A stretch of DNA of 64,000 bases from Roseomonas haemaphysalidis (GCF_017355405.1 NZ_CP061177.1:3594501-3658500), one strand, 5' to 3'; counted from the first letter of the stretch, positions 7,622 through 15,313 are shown. Numbers and translations: made by a program. The notes: a model not told the origin generated them from the sequence alone.

Positions 7622-8062
7622 TCAGTCGAGCAGGTTGCGCACCGCGCTGCCGAAGCTGTTGCCGGCGCGCAGCCAGGTGGTCAGCGAGCCGTCGCCGTTC
7701 AGCAGGCTGGAGCGGCCCGCGGCCATGCGCCCGGCATAACTTTCGGCACTATCGGCCGAGGCGCTCGCGGCATCCTCCGCCAGCCCCGCCGTGATGGCCC
7801 CGGCCGAGCCCTGGTCCGGGCTGACGCCGGAGGCCGCCATCCGCGCGCGGGCGGAGGCGACGGTGCGTTCCAGCTTGTCCTGCTGCCCACGGGCATCGAC
7901 CGCCTGCGCGGCGGCGAGCTGCTGCGCGCGGCTGTTCAGCGCATCCTGCTGCTGCTGCGCTTGCGCCTTGGCGGTGGCCTGCTGCTGCTGCCCCTGCCGC
8001 ACGGTGCCGTAGAGCGAGGCGGCGGTGCCGGCGACGGCCGCGATGGGAACGAGTTGGGCCAT
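7622..8062 (-). CDS. internal virion-like protein
   Basis: 146 aa. The N-terminal segment MAQLVPIAAVAGTAASLYGTV is hydrophobic. A Gln/Ala-rich helix of about 60 residues follows, then RARMAASGVSPDQGSAGAITAGLAEDAA, a pattern typical of the small internal (ejection) proteins of podoviruses, comparable to T7 gp14. Such proteins enter the host envelope during DNA ejection. The large internal proteins equivalent to T7 gp15 and gp16 are absent. The start codon overlaps the tail tubular B stop (TGATG), so translation is coupled. Confidence 0.6.
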   Translation of the reverse strand: MAQLVPIAAVAGTAASLYGTVRQGQQQQATAKAQAQQQQDALNSRAQQLAAAQAVDARGQQDKLERTVASARARMAASGVSPDQGSAGAITAGLAEDAASASADSAESYAGRMAAGRSSLLNGDGSLTTWLRAGNSFGSAVRNLLD

Positions 8063-9942
8063 CAGTCGGTCATCCTGGTTTCGGTGGTGACGGAAAGCAG
8101 CGTCATCGGCAGCGGCACGTCGCCCTCGATGCGCCACAGCGGCCGGATGGTGTCGCGCCGCCATCCCAGGCCGCGCAGCGACACGTCTCCGGTGAAGCGG
8201 GCGGGCGCGGCATCCAGCATGGGCGTGTCCAGCCGCCGGAATGGCACGGGTGCCGGACCGCGGCCGAGATCGACCGACAGCGACGCCGTTTCCAGCAGGC
8301 GGAAGGTTGCCATGACCAGGCGCAGGGGCCCGCTGCGCGCACCGGCGGCACCGAACAACTGTGGCGGCAGCGGCTCGATCACATGCGTGAAGCCGAGGCC
8401 GGCCTGCACGCTGCTGGCCGGCTCCTCCAGCGTCACGCCACCGGACAGCACCGGCAGCGGGCGGCGGGGGGCGCCGTCGGCCACCACCTGCACGGTGGCG
8501 CCGGGTAGGTGCTCCAGGCCCTTCCACAGGCCGTGTGGCGTGGCGGCTTCGCCGCTCAGCCCGGCATCGACGCACAGCGCGTCGTCCAGCCGCTCCAGCC
8601 GCCAGCCGCCCAGCCGTTTGGCGACGCACCAGACGGTGCCGTCGATCTCCGCCAGCGCCGTGAAGGTGCCGTCGGTGTCCTGCCGCGTCCAGGCGGTGAC
8701 CTGCTCGTTGCGGTACAGCGTCAGCGTGGCGAGCCAGCCGCCTTCCATGGCGACATGCAGCAGCCGCCGGGTCTGGTCGTACGCCATGGAAACTGGTGTC
8801 TGCACCAGATGCCGCGCCACCAGCGCCAGGTCGTTCGCCTGATAGGCCTGCTGCACGTCGGTATAGGCGTATTCATGCACGGCCTGGCCGGAACGGCCGA
8901 CAAAGATGGTGCTGCCATCGACATCCACCGGTTGCACGATGCGGTTGACCGGCGAGCCGATGCGCGTTTGCCGGTGGAGCTGGATGGAGGCGGGCGTCAT
9001 CGGGTCGCCGGTCACCATCCATTCGGCACCCGAGGTGAAAACCTGCAGGTGGCGTCCGGAAAACACGGCGCGGATGGCGTTCACCTGATCCGACAGGAGG
9101 CCGAACTCGATCGCCTGGTCGTCCAGACCGGTGCCGAGGTCGAAATTGAACAAATCGCCCGAGCGGGACAGCCACAGGCGGTTGGGCAGGTCGCGCGATC
9201 CGCCCAGCACCAGGCGATCCTGGTGGAAGCAGGCGGTCACCGGCCAGCCGCGCGCGGCGCTGAAGGCGCTTTCGTCCCAGTCCGCCGTGGCGGCGGCGGA
9301 AGCCAGCGTGTCCTCCACCATCGCCACCGCGCTGGTGGAGGAGTTCACGGCCGTGATCAGCAGCTTCTGCAACCCGATGCGAAAACGCGCGCCGACATGA
9401 GTGTTGCCGAACAGGTCCGCGCTGGCCGTCAGCGTCACGCTGCCACCGGTGCCGCTGGCGGCCAGCGTCAGGCCGGGCGGCGCGAAGCGGTGGAACGGCT
9501 CGGCACGGAAGTCCCAGCCCCTCAGGGTCCAGGCGGTGTGGCTGCTGCGCGTCACGCGCTGCGGCGGCATGTCGGGGTGCAGCAGCAGCAGCGTATCGGC
9601 GCTTTGCGTGCTTGCGATGTTGTCCAGCATCCCGGCCGTCCAGGGTGCTGGCATGGTGGCGACGGGCGTGTCGCCCATGAATACCTGCAGCTGCCGGTCG
9701 CCGAGCACCAGCAGATAGGTCTGCTCGGTGTTGAACTCGAAGCTGATCAGGCGGGACGCGCCGGGCAGCAGCGCCACGTGGCGCGCGCCTGGGCGGCGCG
9801 TGACGCCACCGGTGGGTTGGATGAAGACGTTGCGCAGGCGGCGCGCGCCGTTCTCGAAAGCGCGCAGGTCCCCCCGGCCAAGAAGCTGGTCGCCGAGTTC
9901 GCCCGCGGTGAAGCTGGTCTTGACGCTGCGGCCCATGGCCAT
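8062..9942 (-). CDS. tail tubular protein B / nozzle protein
   Basis: 626 aa. The N-terminus KTSFTAGELGDQLLGRGDL, then ENGARRLRNVFIQPTGGVTRRPGARHVA, is the signature of T7 gp12-like nozzle proteins. The middle contains propeller-like repeats (for example NRLWLSRSGDLFNFDLGTGLDDQAIEF). The length is somewhat shorter than T7 gp12. It forms the distal tail tube and fibre platform with tail tubular A. It is followed by the internal protein gene with overlapping codons and preceded by tail tubular A with a 4-bp gap. The frame is intact. Confidence 0.85.
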   Translation of the reverse strand: MAMGRSVKTSFTAGELGDQLLGRGDLRAFENGARRLRNVFIQPTGGVTRRPGARHVALLPGASRLISFEFNTEQTYLLVLGDRQLQVFMGDTPVATMPAPWTAGMLDNIASTQSADTLLLLHPDMPPQRVTRSSHTAWTLRGWDFRAEPFHRFAPPGLTLAASGTGGSVTLTASADLFGNTHVGARFRIGLQKLLITAVNSSTSAVAMVEDTLASAAATADWDESAFSAARGWPVTACFHQDRLVLGGSRDLPNRLWLSRSGDLFNFDLGTGLDDQAIEFGLLSDQVNAIRAVFSGRHLQVFTSGAEWMVTGDPMTPASIQLHRQTRIGSPVNRIVQPVDVDGSTIFVGRSGQAVHEYAYTDVQQAYQANDLALVARHLVQTPVSMAYDQTRRLLHVAMEGGWLATLTLYRNEQVTAWTRQDTDGTFTALAEIDGTVWCVAKRLGGWRLERLDDALCVDAGLSGEAATPHGLWKGLEHLPGATVQVVADGAPRRPLPVLSGGVTLEEPASSVQAGLGFTHVIEPLPPQLFGAAGARSGPLRLVMATFRLLETASLSVDLGRGPAPVPFRRLDTPMLDAAPARFTGDVSLRGLGWRRDTIRPLWRIEGDVPLPMTLLSVTTETRMTD

Positions 9943-9946
9943 GGTG

Positions 9947-10516
9947 TCACCCCCGCGCCAGGATCAGCGGAAAGTCCTCGATCGCCCGGGTCGTGCTCTG
10001 CTGGCTATCGGTCTGCCGCGCGGCGCGGAACTCGTTTTCCGCGAGACGGTGCAGCAGCTCGGCGCGCGCCGTGCTCTCGGTCAGCGGAATGCAGAACTCC
10101 GCCGCCAGCTTGGTCACCAGGGCCGAGGCGAAGAACGGCGGAAACTCGGTTTCCTCCGGCCGGAACACGTAGGTGAGCGTCACGGCATCGGCATCCGTGT
10201 GCAGCCGCTGTTCCTGGATGCGATAGCGCAGCCCGCGCCCGCTGCCGCCGGAACCGGCCGACAACACCCGCAGGAAGTCCGCCGGCAGCTGAAAGGCGCG
10301 GCGGTAGTCGGCGAAGGGCACGTCGGCCAGTTGCGGCAGGTCCATCTGCCCGCTGGCAAAGCTCCAGGGATGGGCGGACAGCAGCGCGTCGCGCACGGAG
10401 GGGTAGAGGTTGGCCGCCACCTCCGCCTCGGCGGTCCCTTCGTCGAAGGATGCGACGGGCTGCGCGCCGATCTTCAGCAGCGCGCGCGAGCAAAGGACGA
10501 GGGCGGAGAGCGCCAT
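9947..10516 (-). CDS. tail tubular protein A
   Basis: 189 aa from ATG 10516 (AGGAGA about 8 nt upstream). The sequence begins MALSALVLCSRALLKIGAQPV, continues AANLYPSVRDALLSAHPWSFA, and includes a Tyr/Pro segment FADYRRAFQLPADFLRV. This is the conserved pattern of T7 gp11-like gatekeeper proteins, which form the ring joining portal to nozzle. Length is normal for the family. A gap of 64 bp separates it from the capsid gene. Confidence 0.85.
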   Translation of the reverse strand: MALSALVLCSRALLKIGAQPVASFDEGTAEAEVAANLYPSVRDALLSAHPWSFASGQMDLPQLADVPFADYRRAFQLPADFLRVLSAGSGGSGRGLRYRIQEQRLHTDADAVTLTYVFRPEETEFPPFFASALVTKLAAEFCIPLTESTARAELLHRLAENEFRAARQTDSQQSTTRAIEDFPLILARG

Positions 10517-10580
10517 CGGTGAAGTCTCCTGTGCGGATGCGGAAGAACGGCCGGGGGCACCATGCCCCCGGCCGGATACG

Positions 10581-11417
10581 TCAGCCCTCGAAGGCGCGCA
10601 TCCGCACCACGCCGGTCTCATCGACCAGCGAGGCGCCCTGGCTCATCATGTTGTTGACGAAGAAAGCGGCGCGGTCGCCGTGCCAGGTAATGTCCGTGGC
10701 GACTTCCTGCGCCACGGCATGGCCGATCGCGGTCTTGTGGTAGAAGTAGCAGAAGCGCAGGTTGCCGCTCTTGGTCAGGCCGGAATGCGGCATCCAGGTC
10801 GCGCCCAGCCAACGCTTGGCCTGCGTGCCCTTCCAGGGCAGGTCGGCGTCGCCAATGTACTGGGTGTTGGCGAACTCCTCGATCTGCAGCAGCTGCGACC
10901 ACTGCTTCCAGCCGACGATCGCGAAGCGGTTGCCGTCGTCGGCCACGTCCGCCGCGCCGAGCTTCTCGAAGGCCAACAGCACCTTGGCCTTGGTCAGCCC
11001 GTCGGTATCCGTGGTGCCGGCGGCGGTACCGACCGCCTCGTTGGTGCCGGCGTCGAGCGCCGCGATGATCAGCTCATCGGTCTTGCGGCCCAGCGCATAG
11101 GCACCCGCATTGGCCACCACGGCGCGCTCGTCGATGTTGGTCTTCAGCTCGTCCAGGCGGTCGATCCACTCGCCAGCATAGTAGTCCTGCAGGTAGCACT
11201 CGACATGCGAGTGGGCGAGGTTCATCACGGGCACCGAGCCGTTGCGCGCCTTGGCGGCGGCGGTGCCGCGGCCGACGATCGGAAACACGGTGGAGGCACC
11301 GCGCACGCCGGACTTGCTGCGCACCGTCGGGCGCAGCTTGCTGCCCTGGCGCTGATAGGCCTCGTGCACCTCGGACTCGAACTGCTTCGCGAAAACCTGG
11401 TCAATGGTGGCGGACAT
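10581..11417 (-). CDS. major capsid protein
   Basis: 278 aa. The opening DQVFAKQFESEVHEAYQRQGSKLRPTVR and the central ERAVVANAGAYALGRKTDELII match the podovirus capsid family (Phage_capsid_2 type, HK97-like fold). The C-terminal third has aromatic residues around WLGATWMPHSGL and FFVNNMM typical of the family. No N-terminal scaffold or protease domain is fused, consistent with a separate scaffold gene upstream. The frame is complete, so a shell could still form. Confidence 0.85.
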   Translation of the reverse strand: MSATIDQVFAKQFESEVHEAYQRQGSKLRPTVRSKSGVRGASTVFPIVGRGTAAAKARNGSVPVMNLAHSHVECYLQDYYAGEWIDRLDELKTNIDERAVVANAGAYALGRKTDELIIAALDAGTNEAVGTAAGTTDTDGLTKAKVLLAFEKLGAADVADDGNRFAIVGWKQWSQLLQIEEFANTQYIGDADLPWKGTQAKRWLGATWMPHSGLTKSGNLRFCYFYHKTAIGHAVAQEVATDITWHGDRAAFFVNNMMSQGASLVDETGVVRMRAFEG

Positions 11418-11514
11418 GCTGTCGTTCCTGCTTGATCAAGGAAGAAAGGGGGGTTGCGCGCCGCGGCCGGTTTGTCCCGCCATGCGGGGCCGGCAGGGCG
11501 CGCGCGCCATCGCG

Positions 11515-11633
11515 CCCGGTCAGGACCGGGTTGGGCGGCGGCGGAAAGGGGAACGGGCCGCCGGGGTGCCATCGGGCACCGCGCCGGCGGCCCGCGGCGG
11601 CGGGGCAGGCACCGAAGTGCCCCCTGCCCCGCC
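11515..11633 (-). terminator. three successive hairpins between scaffold and capsid genes
   Basis: The 224-bp scaffold-capsid gap contains three perfect inverted repeats. One is CCCGGT-CAGG-ACCGGG (11515-11530). The second is an 11-bp stem at 11554-11564/11584-11594, with an inner GGTGCC/GGCACC stem. The third is a 12-bp stem at 11598-11609/11622-11633, with an inner CAC/GTG stem. None has a U tract on the minus strand. They may be attenuators, RNase-resistant mRNA boundaries raising capsid mRNA, or weak terminators. Confidence 0.55.
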
Positions 11634-11641
11634 GAACGGGG

Positions 11642-12379
11642 TCAGCCGTTGCCGAACAGGCGCTTGAAGCCGTCGGTCACGCGCTTGACGTATTCCGGCT
11701 CGCGGGTGCGCCAGTAGCGCGGGTCGCGCATCATCGCGCGCAGCGCCTTCTCGTCGGTCGCGCCCGGCGCCTCGGCCTCGCGCGCCAAGCTGGGCTCGGC
11801 CTTGCCCATCATGCCGTGCAGCGCCAACACGCCCTCGGCCGTGGTGGACAGCGCTTCCACCACGCCGGGCGGCAGGTTGGCGCGGCCCCAGGCGGCGATC
11901 TGCGGCGCCAGGCGGCGGAACTGCGCCTCACCACCCAGGGCCTCGTGCAGCTTGGCCGCCTGCTTCTGCGCCTCGTAGTCGGCGGCGGCCTCCGCGATCA
12001 GCGGCAGCAGGCGCTCGGCAGCCAGGTCGTAGACCAGCTGCACCTGGGTGCAGGTGAAGCCCGCCTCATGCAGCTTGGCGTTGATGCCGGCATCCGGCCC
12101 GCACATCTCGTGCTTCGGCTCGATGCTGTATTCCTTAGGGCTGTCCGGCACGCCCATGGCGCGGCGGAAGCGCTGGCGCTCCTCCTCCGGCGCGTCGGCG
12201 GCGGGCGGCGCGAAGCGCTGCGACAGGCGCTTCTCCAGTTCCTTGTAAGACTTCAGCAGCGCATCCACGCGCAGCTGGTTGGCCTCGCCATCCCAGAACT
12301 TTTCCGGCACGTCCTCGGGACGGCCAGGGGTCGGGGCAGCGGCGGGCTCGAGCAGGTTCTCGGACATGCGGGGCGTCAT
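11642..12379 (-). CDS. phage scaffolding protein
   Basis: 245 aa, acidic, helix-rich and with few aromatics: PEKFWDGEANQLRVDALLKSYKELEKRLSQRF near the N-terminus, then a long coiled-coil-like middle and a basic C-terminal end (EYVKRVTDGFKRLFGNG) that would contact the capsid. The position between portal and capsid and the KSYxELEKR motif are typical of T7-like scaffold proteins, which direct procapsid assembly and then leave. The ATG at 12379 overlaps the portal stop (ATGA). An in-frame ATG at 12367 is the alternative start. Confidence 0.8.
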   Translation of the reverse strand: MTPRMSENLLEPAAAPTPGRPEDVPEKFWDGEANQLRVDALLKSYKELEKRLSQRFAPPAADAPEEERQRFRRAMGVPDSPKEYSIEPKHEMCGPDAGINAKLHEAGFTCTQVQLVYDLAAERLLPLIAEAAADYEAQKQAAKLHEALGGEAQFRRLAPQIAAWGRANLPPGVVEALSTTAEGVLALHGMMGKAEPSLAREAEAPGATDEKALRAMMRDPRYWRTREPEYVKRVTDGFKRLFGNG

Positions 12380-13806
12380 TCCTCGCTGGGGGTCGAAGTC
12401 AGGATCCCGGCCGGCGCGGCAAGCGCGCGGGCCAGGTGTCGGGTGGCGGCCGGGACGTCGATCTGCTGCACCGCCTCGGCGCCCAGCGCGGACACGGACT
12501 GCAGAAACAGCAGCGTGTTCGCGGCGTCCGCGCGGCCCTGCACGCGGGCCAGCGGCGACTGGTAGGTCAGCCGCACCTCGCGCCCGTCCAGCAGCATCGG
12601 CGGCACCTCGCCGCGCCGGCGCAGGATGGCTAGGCAGCGCGCCACCAGCGGCGTCAGCAACTCCGCCTGCAGCCGGCCATAGGTGGCGCCGAGCAGCCGC
12701 GCCGTCTCGGCGCTGCGCTCCAGCACCTCGGTCGCCGTCATCTGCTTGTCGCGCGGGGCCGACAGCCGGTCGGCCAGCAGCGCGGAGCGGATCCGCTTGC
12801 GGAAGTCGTCCAGCACCAGCTGCGAGACATCGAAGTTGCCCGGCGCCGCCAGCGGCGTCAGGCCCGACGACCCCGGCGCCTTGGGGATGATGGCGCCCGG
12901 CACCAGCCGCACGGTGGCGGGGTTCAGCACACCGTCATCCTCGGCCTGCCAGATGCCGGTGGCGGCGATGGAGGCATTCTTCAGCACCAGCTCCACCACC
13001 TTGTTGGCGGTGCGGATGTCCGGCAGCGTCTTCATCACCGGGCCGCGGCCATAGGTCTCGCCGGGTGCCTTCAGCCAGCGAAAGGCAATGAACGGGCTGT
13101 CGGCGAAGCGGCCCGTCGCCAGCGGCAGGGCGCGGCCATCATGGTCCAGCACCGCCATGAAGCCGGCGCCGCCATGGCCGTCCGGCCACACCGCCTCCAC
13201 CACCCGGAAGCGGGCGGGCTGGTCCTCCTCGCCGCGCGCCATGTCGGCCGGCAGCATCGCCGCCGGATAGCGGCGGGCAATGCCGGCGGCATCCAGCGTC
13301 ACGGCACGGAAGATGGTATCCAGCCTGCCGCCGGCGCCTTCCTCCAGCACCGCCTGGGTCAGCGGCACGGCGGTGAAGCGCAGCGCGCTGCTTTCGCCCG
13401 GCGGCGCTTCCTCCACCAGCAGAACGCCGGTGCCGGCGACCACGAGGTCGAGAAAGGCCTGGTGCATCTCCAGCGCGAAGTTGGAGCGGTCGAAATGCCC
13501 CTGCAGCACCTCGGCCGCATCTTCCAGCGCGGCGGCGGCGGCCTGGGCATCCGGTCCCTCGGCCACCGCGCGGCTCGGCGCCAGGCCGAACCAGCGGGAC
13601 CAGGGGGGTGTCAGCTCGGCCAGCAGGCTGGCGGAAAGCTGCTCGGCCGCATCGGCCGCCGTCGCGTCATACAGCAGCGGGCCGCCGCTGCCGGGGGTGG
13701 CGGACAGCACGTGGTCATAGCATTCACGCCACACCGCTTCCCACGGGCGCCGCTTTTCCAGCGCCTGGGCGTGGCGGGCCAGCACGGCCTCGGGGGTCAT
13801 CTCCAT
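12376..13806 (-). CDS. portal (head-to-tail connector) protein
   Basis: 476 aa, the T7 gp8-like connector family. Recognisable blocks are RRPWEAVWRECYDHVLSATPG near residue 20, LTPPWSRWFGL near 65, and FRWLKAPGETYGRGPVMKTLPDIRTANKVVELVLKNASIA near 265-305, with a C-terminal AATRHLARALAAPAGIL. The length is a little short of T7 gp8 (536 aa). It forms the dodecameric ring through which terminase pumps DNA and to which tail tubular A docks. The gene is translationally coupled to the scaffold gene downstream. Confidence 0.88.
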   Translation of the reverse strand: MEMTPEAVLARHAQALEKRRPWEAVWRECYDHVLSATPGSGGPLLYDATAADAAEQLSASLLAELTPPWSRWFGLAPSRAVAEGPDAQAAAAALEDAAEVLQGHFDRSNFALEMHQAFLDLVVAGTGVLLVEEAPPGESSALRFTAVPLTQAVLEEGAGGRLDTIFRAVTLDAAGIARRYPAAMLPADMARGEEDQPARFRVVEAVWPDGHGGAGFMAVLDHDGRALPLATGRFADSPFIAFRWLKAPGETYGRGPVMKTLPDIRTANKVVELVLKNASIAATGIWQAEDDGVLNPATVRLVPGAIIPKAPGSSGLTPLAAPGNFDVSQLVLDDFRKRIRSALLADRLSAPRDKQMTATEVLERSAETARLLGATYGRLQAELLTPLVARCLAILRRRGEVPPMLLDGREVRLTYQSPLARVQGRADAANTLLFLQSVSALGAEAVQQIDVPAATRHLARALAAPAGILTSTPSEE

Positions 13807-13810
13807 GCGC

Positions 13811-14047
13811 CTACTCCCCCAGCAAGGTCTTGCGGGGCGCGGCCAGCGGGGCCGCCGCCGCCAGGACGCCGCGCTCGGACGTCGCGATGGTGCCGGCCAG
13901 CCCGCGCTTGGCGCGGTCCTGGTTTTCCAGGCGCGCGGCCTGCGCGGTCGCGGCGACGGCGGCGGGGGTCGCGGTGGCCGGGGGCGCGGCGGCGGCCGGG
14001 GACGCGGTCACCACCACCGGCTTCGGGGCTTTCATCAGGCCACCCAT
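13811..14047 (-). CDS. small portal-associated phage protein
   Basis: 78 aa from ATG 14047 with AAGGAG upstream. An Ala/Pro/Thr-rich N-terminal stretch is followed by RLENQDRAKRGLAGTIATSERGVLAAAA and the terminal KTLLGE. That ending (R-G-x-x-x-T-I-x-T, then KTLLG) recurs in small proteins encoded next to portals of podoviruses and some siphoviruses. Its role is not established. The stop lies 4 bp before the portal ATG. It is the first gene after the terminator at 14089-14131. Confidence 0.6.
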   Translation of the reverse strand: MGGLMKAPKPVVVTASPAAAAPPATATPAAVAATAQAARLENQDRAKRGLAGTIATSERGVLAAAAPLAAPRKTLLGE

Positions 14048-14088
14048 GCGCAACTGAACTCCTTGAAGGGGCTCCGATCGCCGGGCAC

Positions 14089-14131
14089 AAAAAGACACGG
14101 GCCCGGACCGAGGGTTCGGTCCAGGCCCGTG
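14089..14131 (-). terminator. rho-independent terminator before the structural genes
   Basis: CACGGGCC/GGCCCGTG (8 bp) and GGACCGA/TCGGTCC (7 bp) form one stem with a single mismatch and a GGGT loop, followed on the minus strand by TCTTTTTG. It lies between the two leading unknown genes and the small portal-associated gene. Structural expression therefore depends on readthrough, antitermination or a promoter within 14048-14088. Confidence 0.75.
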
Positions 14132-14160
14132 CGAGTTCGCCAGGGATCGGAGAGGAAGGT

Positions 14161-14188
14161 CAGCGGGCGCAGCTCGCCCGTTGACAAG
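14161..14188. repeat. inverted-repeat motif, right copy
   Basis: CGGGCGCAGCTCGCCCG followed by TTGACAAG. It is the partner of the motif at 1421-1448: the same CGGGC-N7-GCCCG geometry and TGACAAG tail, 23 of 28 positions equal by eye. It lies in the 3' untranslated stretch of the gene ending at 14196. The two copies enclose the whole structural block. Confidence 0.5.
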
Positions 14189-14195
14189 AGCGGTT

Positions 14196-14768
14196 CTAGG
14201 GGAATAAATTCCTTTCGTCAAGAACTTTTTCTTTGGTGGCGATGCTTTTGCTGAGCGCCATAAACAGGCCGCGCGGCGTGATCGCGAAAGGCGCCCCCTG
14301 CCCGAGCACGGCCCGGCACACCGCGACGCAGGAATAGGGTGCGAAGGCCGGCAGCAGCCCGGCATGTGGGGCGCCCGGCCTGAAAGGTCCCACCAGCCGC
14401 AGGCCGGCACGGCGGTAGAAGGCCGGCAGGTCGAACCCCGGCACCAGCACGGGGCGCGACACCAGCAGGCGGCCGGACAGCGGCTCCACCACCGTCCATC
14501 CCTGGGCATCCTCGATGGCGGCGAAGCAGTGGCGGAAGCCCGGCCGCAGCAGCCGCAGCCAGCCACGATCCGCACGCCCGCCAAAGCCGATCCAGACTCG
14601 CTGCGCGTCATCCGCCAGCACGTGGCGGGGCGAGGCCCGAAGCGGCGACGCCGCACCCCCTTGCGGAGATGCGGCGCCGTGTTCCTGTTCCACCATCACC
14701 GCGGCGGGCGGGGCGACCGCCCCCGTCCGCCGTGCCGCCGGCGCCAAGCGCCGCGCCGCCAGCGTCAC
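14196..14768 (-). CDS. conserved protein of unknown function, cassette leader gene 2
   Basis: About 190 aa from GTG 14768, which overlaps the upstream stop (GTGA). The conserved-looking core is WLRLLRPGFRHCFAAIEDAQGWTVVEP, then YSCVAVCRAVLGQGAPFAITPRGLFMAL. Related proteins I recall from Rhodospirillales and alphaproteobacterial podoviruses share LRPGFRHC, CVxxxKRVLG and TPxxLxxxL. A conserved His-Cys and a later Cys are reminiscent of permuted NlpC/P60-like peptidases, but this is only a suggestion. The C-terminus is lysine-rich and coded by AT-rich DNA. The gene ends before the terminator at 14089-14131. Confidence 0.55.
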   Translation of the reverse strand: MTLAARRLAPAARRTGAVAPPAAVMVEQEHGAASPQGGAASPLRASPRHVLADDAQRVWIGFGGRADRGWLRLLRPGFRHCFAAIEDAQGWTVVEPLSGRLLVSRPVLVPGFDLPAFYRRAGLRLVGPFRPGAPHAGLLPAFAPYSCVAVCRAVLGQGAPFAITPRGLFMALSKSIATKEKVLDERNLFP

Positions 14769-15214
14769 GCCCCTTCCCCGCCGCCACCGAAGCGCGCGGC
14801 CAGCTCCACCACCTCCGCCATGCCGCCGGCCCTGGGGGCGCCCGCCACGATGCCCTTCATGCGCAGCGGCCAGTCCAGGCGCTGCATCGCCTCGCTCCAC
14901 ACGCGCCAGTCGTTCCGCTCGCCCAGGTGCCGCGGGTCCGGGGCCACGCCCCGCTCTCCCCAGATCCGCATGATGCGGGCGTGCACCAGATCGATGCGCC
15001 GCTGCCGGTACAGCCGGTCCAGGCACTTCACCACGTCGTCCGGCTCGCAGGGCCGCATCTTGCGCCCCGCGCCGGCCACCACGCGGGCGCCGTCGCGGCG
15101 CGCGGTCAGCGCGGCCATGGTCCAGATCCAGGCTTCCTCGGCGCTGTCGAAGGGTTCGGTCTTGGCCATGGAGGACAGTACGGATGCGCTGTTGGTGCGG
15201 AGGGCGGCGGGCAT
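14765..15214 (-). CDS. conserved protein of unknown function, cassette leader gene 1
   Basis: 149 aa from ATG 15214, chosen because AAAGGAAA lies about 9 nt upstream; an internal ATG at 15169 has no such site. The core is MAKTEPFDSAEEAWIWTMAALTARRDGARV, then MRPCEPDDVVKCLDRLYRQRRID and a C-terminal LRMKGIV. I recall the same layout in unannotated alphaproteobacterial proteins, but no function. It is the first gene of the minus-strand operon, 45 nt downstream of a LexA box, and is translationally coupled to the next gene. It could be a regulator or an early packaging factor. Confidence 0.6.
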   Translation of the reverse strand: MPAALRTNSASVLSSMAKTEPFDSAEEAWIWTMAALTARRDGARVVAGAGRKMRPCEPDDVVKCLDRLYRQRRIDLVHARIMRIWGERGVAPDPRHLGERNDWRVWSEAMQRLDWPLRMKGIVAGAPRAGGMAEVVELAARFGGGGEGA

Positions 15215-15245
15215 GGGGCGGTGTTTCCTTTCTGGCCTAAGCAGT

Positions 15246-15286
15246 GAACGTAAAGAGAACATTAATCTAGTCTTGTTAGGCGTCAA
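15246..15286 (-). promoter_or_regulatory. promoter with LexA (SOS) box for the cassette operon
   Basis: On the minus strand TTGACG (15281-15286), a 16-nt spacer and TAATGT (15259-15264) form a plausible sigma-70 promoter. GTTCTCTTTACGTTC (15246-15260) matches the alphaproteobacterial LexA consensus GTTC-N7-GTTC exactly and overlaps the end of the -10 region. The arrangement predicts repression by LexA and induction by DNA damage of the gene starting at 15214. Confidence 0.65.
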
Positions 15287-15313
15287 CACCTAAATGTGAT
15301 CATGTTCCTAGGA
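15274..15313. promoter_or_regulatory. palindromes in the divergent S24 / cassette promoter region
   Basis: Two candidate operators lie between the divergent genes. TTAGG-N8-CCTAA overlaps the -35 of the cassette promoter. The perfect palindrome TTCCTAGGAA is at 15304-15313. They are natural candidates for binding by the S24-family regulator encoded at 15358. Confidence 0.45.

Noticed and set aside
14181..14209. Plus-strand promoter TTGACA-N17-ATAAAT
   Set aside because: It would only drive antisense RNA into 14196-14768, and TTGACA belongs to the repeated inverted-repeat motif, also found (as CTGACA) at 1421-1448.
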